NCBI GenBank assembly: GCA_938038645.1
Contig: CALHTA010000049.1
Span: 1 to 8,152, forward strand
Direction: 5' to 3'
Source of the DNA: an uncultured Thiotrichaceae bacterium
GTDB taxonomy: Bacteria; Pseudomonadota; Gammaproteobacteria; Thiotrichales; Thiotrichaceae
Length of the DNA stretch: 8,152 nucleotides
Shown here: positions 1 to 6,619 of the stretch, piece after piece
Layout: the number at the start of each line of letters is the position of its first letter
How positions within the stretch are numbered: the first letter of the stretch is position 1
Translations under genes and position numbers: made by a program
The notes under the pieces: generated by a model
What the model was told of the DNA's origin: nothing
Database searches by the model: none
Seen by the model: only the letters and a program-made list of their open reading frames with translations

Positions 1-648
1 GATTACGCTCTACTGACGTTGGGTGGCAGCCTTAAAAGAAGAGAAAGATTATCCGGGCGATTCGCCGATATTCTAGCTAACCTTTACTTATGCTCAGCCG
101 TTTTGAAACATTTTGAAGACCAAGGCGAACCCTATGCTGACCAAGCTTTATTGGACTATAGCTGCCAAAGCCTAATTCATGATGCCCAGCAAGCGATGCT
201 TGCAGTTTTCTATAATCTACCTATGCCATTTGTTGGAAAAGTCTTAAGACTCTTTATGTTTCCATTTGGGAAACCTTACTCCCCACCATCGGACAAGCTG
301 ATCCATACCGTCGCACAACTAGGATTAAAACCTGGGCCAAGTAGAACGCGCTTATCTCACGGGATTTATCAAAGCAATGACCCAAGTGATCGAATGGGTC
401 GCATTGAACATGCCTATCAACTAGCACAGGAAGCAAAACCTTTAGAAACTCGCCTAAAACGCCTCACTAAAGATGGAAGACTTGAGGGTCACACTGAAGA
501 CCTCCGGATTACAGAGGCTTTAACGAAAGAGTTGATAAGCGCTGAAGATGCAGCAATTTTAAAAGAAGCTAGAGCCGCGATGCTTAATGCAATCAGTGTT
601 GATGCCTTTGAGCCTGAAGAGCTAAAGACTCATAAGCCAAAAAGCTAA
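1..648 (+). CDS. fadE: Acyl-CoA dehydrogenase FadE, C-terminal part (5' truncated by window)
   Basis: The reading frame is open from base 1 to the TAA at 646-648, giving the last 215 residues of a protein that starts outside the window; the TTG at 19 is internal and not a start. FadE catalyses the first step of fatty-acid beta-oxidation, oxidising acyl-CoA to trans-2-enoyl-CoA with FAD. The visible part is the C-terminal extension (DUF1974) specific to the long FadE type of about 800 residues, not the catalytic core. Recognisable stretches, by similarity to remembered E. coli FadE, are GGSLKRRERLSGRFADIL near the start, LYLCSAVLK, FPFGKPYSPPSDKL, the late EDAAILKEA segment and the closing SVDAFEPEEL. 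The gene converges on batD with only 7 bp between the stop codons. No frameshift is seen. FadE membership is secure; substrate chain length cannot be judged from this part. Confidence 0.93.
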   Translation, partial: DYALLTLGGSLKRRERLSGRFADILANLYLCSAVLKHFEDQGEPYADQALLDYSCQSLIHDAQQAMLAVFYNLPMPFVGKVLRLFMFPFGKPYSPPSDKLIHTVAQLGLKPGPSRTRLSHGIYQSNDPSDRMGRIEHAYQLAQEAKPLETRLKRLTKDGRLEGHTEDLRITEALTKELISAEDAAILKEARAAMLNAISVDAFEPEELKTHKPKS

Positions 649-655
649 GCCGTTA

Positions 656-716
656 TCACATCGGGTGGAGTGGTGCTAAACCCGTCTCGTCAGCCGATGT
701 GAACTTGCTTGTTTTT
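656..716. terminator. Inverted repeat at the fadE/batD convergent junction, possible bidirectional terminator
   Basis: TCACATCGG (656-664) and CCGATGTGA (694-702) are perfect 9-bp inverted complements separated by 29 bases. The left arm begins exactly on the batD stop codon (TCA on this strand) and lies just after the fadE stop. A T5 run follows at 712-716 for rightward transcription; leftward, an A5 run (T5 in the transcript) lies about 12 bases beyond the arm, near 639-643. An alternative inner pairing CGGGT (662-666) / ACCCG (680-684) would compete. The loop is long and the T runs are not adjacent to the stem, so this is not a textbook intrinsic terminator. The location between two convergent stops is the main argument for it. 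Confidence 0.35.
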
Positions 717-2410
717 GAATATTGTTTCACTGCGGCTAACAATGATTTACCACTCCATGCCTCAGGATTTGGCGAGTAATTAGCCGCGGTCAACTCTTGA
801 ATTGCAAGCTGCAACTGCTCGTTACCCGCTGATTCAATGCCTGCCAAGGTAGCGGGATAAATCCCAACCTTTGCCGCCCAAACTGGAAGCGCAGCAACTG
901 CTGATGCAAGATTATTTTTGTTGCATGCCGCTTCAACAGCCTTTATCGAACTAGTTATCTCGACTTGCTGCTTATAATCATTAGAATTGAGGTGAGCTTT
1001 TCTTCGTCTCCAAACTAGAAAGCTAATTAATGACAGACCGATGGATAAAATAGCACCAGTCAGAATTTCTGTCTTATTCTCTTCGTAAAACTTTACTGCA
1101 CTAAACTTGTTGGTTTGAATGATCGCAGCAGCGTCTGTACCAGCTTCCTCTTGATTTGATTTGGTCGCTTCACTATTTTTTTGCTCATCCTCAGCTGTAT
1201 CTTTCTCGAGATCTGCCTGACTACTAAATTTAGAGATTGCTTGAGGCGCCATAACACCACCTGTAACTTTCAGCGTAAATGCATCAAGCTTGGCTTCCAT
1301 CAACTTATCTTCTGATGTGCTCCACCAAGGAATAGTGACTTCAGGTATCTGATACTCACCTGCTTCATTGGCAATCAAAACAATTTTTTCTTGCCTCAAC
1401 CCCACCATGCCATTGGTAACCTTATCCGTTTGAAATGCTGGTTTCTCTGGGTAAGACTTAACAGTGTCAGGTAAATCAAGCACCACTTCGGGTAAAACTT
1501 CTGCCTTCAAACCTTCTGCAATTAGCGCAATCGTCACGGTAACAGGCTCACCAACGCTCAGCGATTCAATCGGCTGTGAAAAATTCATGCTGAGCGTAAC
1601 GCGTGACGCTGGCAACCAGTTTTCAGCGGTAAAACTTGCAGGCTTTTCTTTTATCTCCACAGACGCTTTTTCTGAATAGGCATTCACTCTAGTTCCACGC
1701 CTAAACCCATTCATTTGAAAATTATCGCGCTGACGGCTACTGGCTAAGCTTCCACTAAATACTGACGGCTCAAATTCTAAGGTTCCTGATTTACGCGGGT
1801 AAATAAGGTAGTAACGCTCAATAAGCTGGTACGGCCGATTATTGTGAGTGACATATCGAGGATCGGAAGCCCCCCACTGCTGAATGTCAGCATCTCCTTT
1901 GGATAATTTAGGCTTAGAAATAGAAGCGCTATCCACTAGAGGCCTTGAGAAATACAACCTCTGTATGTAAGCAAGCTGAGAATTTACATAAGGGTTTTCC
2001 GGGCTCAGCTCGACCTCCATCAACACATCATCTGATGTCGATTGGGCTACCGGCATATCGGTCACCGTGATTTCAATAGGGTCGGAACTAAAACGACCTA
2101 CCTTCAACGTAGGAATGACTAGTTTTCCTTTTCGATTAGGTGATATAAGAAAAGTCCAACGAGCCTCTTGGCTAACCACACCATTGATAACTTGCATGCT
2201 GGTGCTATGTGATTGCCGATCAATACTAAAGTTTTTCAATAGCTCTCGCGTATCAGGCTGCTGCCCTCTCACTCCAGACAAAGTCACTGTTAATTCAACC
2301 TGCTCACCCAAGCCGACTTGCATCCGATCAACTCTGCTGGATAGACCCTTTGCTGACACTAGGGAAACAATAAACAACAAACTAAAAAAGACAATAAAGC
2401 GCTTTACCAT
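656..2410 (-). CDS. batD: BatD-like protein (oxygen-tolerance family), periplasmic with one membrane anchor
   Basis: The protein has 584 residues. Residues 1-20 form a signal peptide (basic MVKR, hydrophobic core, VSA|KG cleavage site). A large beta-rich periplasmic region (about 21-385) contains the opening segment typical of BatD (VDRMQVGLGEQVELTVTLSG, 27-46), a PNRKGKLVIP strand, and later Ig-like stretches such as SVGEPVTVTI (285-294) and NEAGEYQIPEVTIPWW (348-363). A charged E/K/D/S-rich linker (about 395-430) leads to one membrane helix (about 449-467), the stop-transfer WRRRKAH and a cytoplasmic helical tail of about 115 residues. The start ATG at 2410 overlaps the upstream gene by 7 bp and has an AGGAG site 8 bases upstream (2419-2423 complement). 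It is the last gene of the operon. In the family it is thought to work with BatA/BatB in the envelope; its biochemical role is unknown. Confidence 0.9.
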   Translation of the reverse strand: MVKRFIVFFSLLFIVSLVSAKGLSSRVDRMQVGLGEQVELTVTLSGVRGQQPDTRELLKNFSIDRQSHSTSMQVINGVVSQEARWTFLISPNRKGKLVIPTLKVGRFSSDPIEITVTDMPVAQSTSDDVLMEVELSPENPYVNSQLAYIQRLYFSRPLVDSASISKPKLSKGDADIQQWGASDPRYVTHNNRPYQLIERYYLIYPRKSGTLEFEPSVFSGSLASSRQRDNFQMNGFRRGTRVNAYSEKASVEIKEKPASFTAENWLPASRVTLSMNFSQPIESLSVGEPVTVTIALIAEGLKAEVLPEVVLDLPDTVKSYPEKPAFQTDKVTNGMVGLRQEKIVLIANEAGEYQIPEVTIPWWSTSEDKLMEAKLDAFTLKVTGGVMAPQAISKFSSQADLEKDTAEDEQKNSEATKSNQEEAGTDAAAIIQTNKFSAVKFYEENKTEILTGAILSIGLSLISFLVWRRRKAHLNSNDYKQQVEITSSIKAVEAACNKNNLASAVAALPVWAAKVGIYPATLAGIESAGNEQLQLAIQELTAANYSPNPEAWSGKSLLAAVKQYSKTSKFTSADETGLAPLHPM

Positions 2411-4245
2411 GCCTGCTGCTCCTGAGTACCCGATGATGCCCCTGCTGGCTGCCTGAGACGATACTGATATTGAAACTTACGACGCCACAGCCCTGCACTG
2501 TCATCAGGAATTTTATGTAACCATTGCTCAGTTTGCCGTGCCTGCTGTTTTTGCTCTTCAGTCATTTCATTAGGCTCAGGTTTTTGCTTCCCTTCTCTTT
2601 TACCCGCTTCCTCAGCGGCCTTTTTCTCTGCTGCCTTTTTTGCAGCTTCTTCACGTTCCTTTGCTTCTTCCTCAGCCTTCTTTTTCGCTTCTTCTGCTGC
2701 TTGTTTTTCTTCTTCGGATTGCTGGCCTTCTTGCCCCTCATTGCCCTCACCGGGCTTGCCTTCCCCCTCTTGATTCTTATTGTCTTTGCTTTCTTGGTTT
2801 TTATTATCCTCTTGCTGATCCTGATTGTTCTGTTGATCTTGCTGGTTTTGTTGATCTTGCTTTTGCTGTTCGAGCATCTTCTTCAACAAGTCTTGATTAA
2901 ACTTGGCATCGACGTGATCAGACTGCAGCGCCATCGCTTGACTATAAGACTCTATAGCCTCTTCAAGCTTGCCAGCCTTAGCTAAGGCATTCGCCTTGTT
3001 GTAATAGCCATCTGCCGTTTTATAATCTTCAAACAAACGAACAGACTCTTCAAAGTCACCGTTTTTATACGCAGCCGATGCTTTCCAATCCTGAGATTCA
3101 AAAAGAGCCTTCGCCTGTTCGTTTTCATTGTTTAGCAAAGCACGATGAGCACGCTGATCTGCATTTAACCAAAGTTCATCCCAAGTAAATGCTGACGCAG
3201 GTTGAGGCCCTAAAACACCCAAAACCACTACACACAACCCCATTGAGAATAAGTAGCCCTTTCGAAACAAAAGCAAGACCGGTAACACCAAAAACCATAA
3301 CAACCAGATACCTTCATTATGCCAATGCTCAACCGTCGTCTTTTTGTCGTTTAAAAGAGAGGATTTATCCTGAGAAAAGAATTGCTGAAACCCTTCAACA
3401 TCATCATCCGACAGTTTCAACTCTTGAAATAACCCCTTACCTATACTGGCAATCTGCTCCAAAGCTTGACTATCGAGCCGTGCAATTACTAATTGCCCTT
3501 GATCAGTTCTTACAAAATCATTTTGCGCTAACGGAATGGGAGCACCCTCTTCAGTACCCACTGCTGCAACCGAAATGCGATAACCTGCTGCTGCAGACGC
3601 TTCTGCACTTTGCAGCGTCCTGCTTAAGTTACTGACACCATCTGCAATAATTAAGATATCACCCGTTGCGTAACCTGCTTGTTGGAGAAGCAGCGCTGCT
3701 TCATCAATCCCGCGGTAAATCAAACTGCCCTGCACAGGCATAATTTGAGGTGACAAATTTTTTGCTTGCTCAATGATATTTTCAACGTCTTCAGTCAATG
3801 GAGAAACGGCAAATGCATCACCTGCAAACACGACCAAGCCCGTCTGACCTTCTTCTCGAAGTTTTAACAAATCTAATAGTTTAAAACGTGCTCGATTGAT
3901 TCTATTGGGCGTAACATCGGTCGCTAACATCGACTGTGAAAGATCTAAGACGACGACCAAGCCTTGCTGGGACTGAAATGCTGGCAGCTGTCGCTTTTGC
4001 CAGCTCGGACCAGCCAATGCAATGATTGCAAGCAATGAAGTGATTAATAAGGCATGTCTTAACCATCGCGACTTACCCTCTTCTTGACCACTAATAACAA
4101 ATGGCTTTAAGCGCTCATCTATAAAATGCTGCCACGCTTGGCTTTGTGTGCTTTGTCTGGACAACCACCACCAAAAAGCTAAAACAACAGGAACGAGTAA
4201 AAACCAAAGTGGGTACAAGAAATGAAAATCAGCTAAAGCATTCAT
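2404..4245 (-). CDS. batB: BatB-BatC-like fusion: membrane VWA domain plus periplasmic TPR and low-complexity tail
   Basis: The protein has 613 residues. Two N-terminal membrane helices (about 8-28 and 61-79) flank a basic loop. A von Willebrand A domain follows (about 95-290) with MIDAS motif DLSQS (101-105), Ser174 in the place of the usual Thr, and Asp202 in ADG. Two more hydrophobic segments (about 312-327 and 331-349) follow, the second resembling a signal peptide. TPR-like helices span about 377-450 (YYNKANALAKAGKLEEAIESY at its core), then a Q/N/D-rich and an E/K/A-rich region (about 455-565), ending in a family-typical tail with QWLHKIPDD and WRRKF (about 574-591). It combines what Bacteroides-type operons encode as batB and batC. 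The ATG at 4245 overlaps the batA stop as ATGA and has a GGGAG site 8 bases upstream. Positive-inside charges put both the VWA and TPR parts in the periplasm. The TPR part probably mediates protein contacts; the substrate is unknown. Confidence 0.9.
   Translation of the reverse strand: MNALADFHFLYPLWFLLVPVVLAFWWWLSRQSTQSQAWQHFIDERLKPFVISGQEEGKSRWLRHALLITSLLAIIALAGPSWQKRQLPAFQSQQGLVVVLDLSQSMLATDVTPNRINRARFKLLDLLKLREEGQTGLVVFAGDAFAVSPLTEDVENIIEQAKNLSPQIMPVQGSLIYRGIDEAALLLQQAGYATGDILIIADGVSNLSRTLQSAEASAAAGYRISVAAVGTEEGAPIPLAQNDFVRTDQGQLVIARLDSQALEQIASIGKGLFQELKLSDDDVEGFQQFFSQDKSSLLNDKKTTVEHWHNEGIWLLWFLVLPVLLLFRKGYLFSMGLCVVVLGVLGPQPASAFTWDELWLNADQRAHRALLNNENEQAKALFESQDWKASAAYKNGDFEESVRLFEDYKTADGYYNKANALAKAGKLEEAIESYSQAMALQSDHVDAKFNQDLLKKMLEQQKQDQQNQQDQQNNQDQQEDNKNQESKDNKNQEGEGKPGEGNEGQEGQQSEEEKQAAEEAKKKAEEEAKEREEAAKKAAEKKAAEEAGKREGKQKPEPNEMTEEQKQQARQTEQWLHKIPDDSAGLWRRKFQYQYRLRQPAGASSGTQEQQAW
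2551..2883 (-). repeat. Low-complexity coding segment with short peptide repeats inside batB
   Basis: This encodes residues 455-565 of the VWA/TPR fusion. The first half is Gln/Asn/Asp-rich: QDQQN is repeated, with TGTTGATCTTGCT present twice at DNA level (2831-2843 and 2849-2861, 18-bp period), and DNKNQE occurs twice with an 8-residue period (480-485 and 488-493). A Gly/Glu stretch (493-508) follows, then an Ala/Lys/Glu-rich segment (about 511-550) that should form one long charged helix, as in TolA-like linkers. The composition is strongly biased but remains in frame. Length variation between strains through slippage is likely but cannot be shown here. Confidence 0.8.
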
Positions 4246-5216
4246 TCGCTACGCTCCCTGATTGCAACACCGATTAACCCGAACAATAAAGCAATGCCTA
4301 AAGGCCAATAGAATAAATCGGTTCGTGGACGCCATTGCTGCTGCTTTCTTTCTATTGGCTCGAGCTGATCTAGTTGCTCATAGATTTTGCGAAAGGTTTC
4401 AGTATCCGTTGCTCGATAATAACGGCCACCTGTCATCTCAGCGATTGCTATTAAGGCCTCTTCATCCACACCTGAAGAACGAGACTGACTGAAAAAATCG
4501 ATGGTTGAACGACTCTGTGAGCCAATTCCAACCGTGTAAATTTTTAAACTGTTCTTTGCTGCCATCTGCGCCGCATCTTCAACACTAACTACACCGGCGG
4601 TATTTTCACCATCAGTCATGAGCACTAATATGTGCTCGGCATCGGGTTCATCATTCAAACGCTTCAGCGCTAAACCAATAGCATCACCAATTGCGGTATT
4701 ACGACCGGCCAAACCTAATGCCGACTCATCGAGCAGTTTACGGACCGTCTTTCTATCGAACGTTAATGGTGCTTGGAGATACGCCTGATCCCCGAATAAA
4801 ATTAACCCAATACGATCACCGACCCTACGCTCAATAAACTCACCTGCGACAAACTTTGTAGCGGTCAGGCGATCTACCATTTGATTACCCAGCTGGTAGT
4901 CTTGTTCTTGCATACTTAAAGAAAGATCAACAGCCAACATGACATTTCGCCCGCTCACTGGCAATTGAACCAAGTCACCCACCATCACTGGTCGAGCAAG
5001 CCCAGCAACTAAAGCAAACCAAGCTATTAGCAAACTTAATCTAGCTAACCAGCGCCAGTTTCTAGGATTCGGCAAATCTTTCGCTTGAGGCAATTCCTGC
5101 AAAAACGGAACTTTCAAAGCAGAGCTGTTTTGATGCTTAACAGGCTTACTGATCCACCAAATTACCAGTGGCAAAGGCAATAACCAGAGCACCCATATCC
5201 ATTGCCATTCAAGCAT
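4242..5216 (-). CDS. batA: BatA-like VWA-domain membrane protein
   Basis: The protein has 324 residues. Membrane helices at about 5-22 and 58-75 flank a basic cytoplasmic loop, a VWA domain fills about 90-285, and a C-terminal helix (about 301-318) ends in a short charged tail. The MIDAS metal site looks complete: DLSLS (97-101), Thr174 in GRNTAIGDAI, and Asp202 in TDGEN (201-205). It should therefore bind a divalent cation and contact a partner through it, most likely in the periplasm. The start ATG at 5216 overlaps the upstream DUF4381 gene by 8 bp and has an AGGT Shine-Dalgarno 7 bases upstream. The stop overlaps the next gene by 4 bp, implying translational coupling. The architecture (TM-TM-VWA-TM) and position directly before the VWA/TPR gene are those of BatA. 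The function is inferred from the family: a stress/aerotolerance or envelope-assembly complex working with the MoxR ATPase. Confidence 0.92.
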   Translation of the reverse strand: MLEWQWIWVLWLLPLPLVIWWISKPVKHQNSSALKVPFLQELPQAKDLPNPRNWRWLARLSLLIAWFALVAGLARPVMVGDLVQLPVSGRNVMLAVDLSLSMQEQDYQLGNQMVDRLTATKFVAGEFIERRVGDRIGLILFGDQAYLQAPLTFDRKTVRKLLDESALGLAGRNTAIGDAIGLALKRLNDEPDAEHILVLMTDGENTAGVVSVEDAAQMAAKNSLKIYTVGIGSQSRSTIDFFSQSRSSGVDEEALIAIAEMTGGRYYRATDTETFRKIYEQLDQLEPIERKQQQWRPRTDLFYWPLGIALLFGLIGVAIRERSE

Positions 5217-5688
5217 TGCTTTTACCTACCTTAGCTTGAGATTTCACCCATTGCCGAACCAACCCTGTTAATGCTTTTCGATCGTAATTAGCAACTTCTT
5301 GATAAGGTTGTGTGGCAAAAATCTTTCCCATACCCTCGCTAAAATCTTTCGTCTTATTATGGCTATCCAAATAGCTCAACCATTGATTACCTACCAAACC
5401 AGCAGCCGACTGGCGCCCATGCAAATTAATGACGATACGCCTGAGTAATCCTGACAAAGCTTGCAACCATTCCTGTGAATTCAGCTCAGTATCAGCCTCT
5501 AATTCTTGCAATGATTCAATCGCGTGATTGACCATTTCACGCTGTTTTTTGGTTCGGTTATATCGGTACCAAAAAAAGAAAATCAAACTGAGGAATAGCC
5601 CGATTAGCAACCACCAGCCAATCGCTAGCGGCCACCAATTGATAGCTTGCGGCAAATGAATATCACGTAACTCATCTAAAGGATTCAT
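5209..5688 (-). CDS. DUF4381 family membrane protein
   Basis: This is a small protein of 159 residues. A short N-terminal LRDIHLPQAINWWPLAIGWW segment (7-26), typical of DUF4381, leads into one membrane helix (about 19-41). A strongly basic stretch (YRYNRTKKQR) then places the remaining 110 residues in the cytoplasm. That tail is helical, with LLRRIVINLHGR (81-92), LVGNQWLSYLD (98-108) and a closing LVRQWVKSQ (143-151), all characteristic of the family. The ATG at 5688 forms an ATGA overlap with the DUF58 stop and has GGAG 7 bases upstream. No enzymatic motif is visible. The gene regularly sits between DUF58 and BatA in MoxR operons and may link the cytoplasmic MoxR/DUF58 pair to the membrane VWA proteins; that role is inference. 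Confidence 0.88.
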   Translation of the reverse strand: MNPLDELRDIHLPQAINWWPLAIGWWLLIGLFLSLIFFFWYRYNRTKKQREMVNHAIESLQELEADTELNSQEWLQALSGLLRRIVINLHGRQSAAGLVGNQWLSYLDSHNKTKDFSEGMGKIFATQPYQEVANYDRKALTGLVRQWVKSQAKVGKSNA

Positions 5689-6617
5689 AGAATAGCTCCA
5701 CGCAATTTAGCCATTCGAAGCTGTTCGTCATCGGCTGTTGAAATTTCAATGAGCCTTGCATGGCACTGAAGCGCTAATTTTTTAATTCGCTCTGAATGAC
5801 TCTGATCATTCTTTTCATATTCTTCTATTAAAGTACTTTTGGAAGTATTGAGTCGTAAAAAACGTAAACCATCACTTAGCTTTAGCTGAGTTTTAGGGGG
5901 TAACTGATGTTCAAATGGATCACTAATCGAAATCAAAGTCACCGTTGACCTTCTAGCAATCCGGCGTAATTGCTGCTCAGCGTTTTCATCAATTCCGCGA
6001 AAATCACTTAACAGAATTACCTGACTTCCTGGTGACAATACTCTTCTAAGCCGCTCCCAACTTTGACCTAAATTAACGTCACCTTTGTCAGCAAAGTCAG
6101 GCTTGTTTTGTGAGTCATCAGCTAAATGCTTAACGAATTGCAACACCTTGGATTTGCTTCGTGCCGGTCGAACTTGCTGCTCTTTACTAGCACCTAGCAG
6201 CACGCCGCCCACCCTATCTCCATCTAGCCAGCTTTTCCAAGCAAGGAGACTAGCGACTTCGGTCATAACTACCGATTTAAACTGGCCCTGGGTTGCAAAA
6301 AACATATTAGGACGCAGATCACACCACAGCAAAACTGGCCTTTCTCGTTCCTCTTCATAGAGTTTTGTATGAGCTTCCCCGGTCCTTGCCGTAATTTTCC
6401 AATCAATACTCCGAATATCATCACCCGGACTATAAGGTCGCGATTCAGCAAACTCCATCCCACGCCCCAGCTGCCTTACCTGATGATTACCTGCCTGCTT
6501 AGTCGCTTTACGGTAACGACTTCGCTGCTGTAATAATCTTGCAGACTGCTGCTGTGAGATCAAACTATCAAGTGAACTGTATACCAGCCCTTCACCTGTA
6601 CTTACGTTTATAGTCAT
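5685..6617 (-). CDS. DUF58 domain protein (VWA-like partner of MoxR)
   Basis: The protein has 310 residues with no signal peptide or membrane helix, so it is probably cytoplasmic. The DUF58 hallmark lies at about 51-92: GRGMEFAESRPYSPGDDIRS followed by IDWKITARTGEAHTKLYEEE. Beyond it is a degenerate VWA fold: WCDLRPNM (98-105) where DxSxS is expected, FKSV and LLAW (about 113-127), GDRVGGVLLG (133-142) and LLSDFRG (202-208) as the third strand motif. Asp100 and Asp205 remain but the MIDAS serines are absent, so metal binding is doubtful. The ATG at 6617 lies 2 bases after the MoxR stop and has no convincing Shine-Dalgarno (upstream CCCATAACA), so translation probably depends on ribosomes terminating on moxR. 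DUF58 proteins regularly accompany MoxR ATPases and likely bind them or the shared substrate; this is family knowledge, not proven here. Confidence 0.9.
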   Translation of the reverse strand: MTINVSTGEGLVYSSLDSLISQQQSARLLQQRSRYRKATKQAGNHQVRQLGRGMEFAESRPYSPGDDIRSIDWKITARTGEAHTKLYEEERERPVLLWCDLRPNMFFATQGQFKSVVMTEVASLLAWKSWLDGDRVGGVLLGASKEQQVRPARSKSKVLQFVKHLADDSQNKPDFADKGDVNLGQSWERLRRVLSPGSQVILLSDFRGIDENAEQQLRRIARRSTVTLISISDPFEHQLPPKTQLKLSDGLRFLRLNTSKSTLIEEYEKNDQSHSERIKKLALQCHARLIEISTADDEQLRMAKLRGAIL

Positions 6618-6619
6618 TG

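Noticed and set aside
662..684. CGGGT/ACCCG 5-bp hairpin as a stand-alone terminator
   Set aside because: The stem is short with a 13-base loop and no adjacent T run; it is better considered as an alternative fold within the larger 656-702 inverted repeat.
2067..2456. Plus-strand open frame of 129 codons across the batD start
   Set aside because: It is antisense to the batD N-terminus and the batB C-terminus, both of which show family motifs; its composition is unlike a real protein.
2524..2985. Plus-strand open frame of 153 codons rich in Leu and Phe, looking like a multi-pass membrane protein
   Set aside because: It is the antisense of the Gln/Glu/Lys-rich segment of batB; biased codons such as GAA, AAG and CAA read as TTC, CTT and TTG on the other strand. 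There is no ribosome site or family resemblance.
3189..3635. Plus-strand open frame of 148 codons inside batB
   Set aside because: It lies wholly antisense to the clear VWA-coding region, has no recognisable domain and no Shine-Dalgarno, and is a chance open frame.
6085..6360. Plus-strand open frame of 91 codons inside the DUF58 gene
   Set aside because: It is antisense to a conserved DUF58 region, with Ser/Leu-rich composition and no ribosome site.
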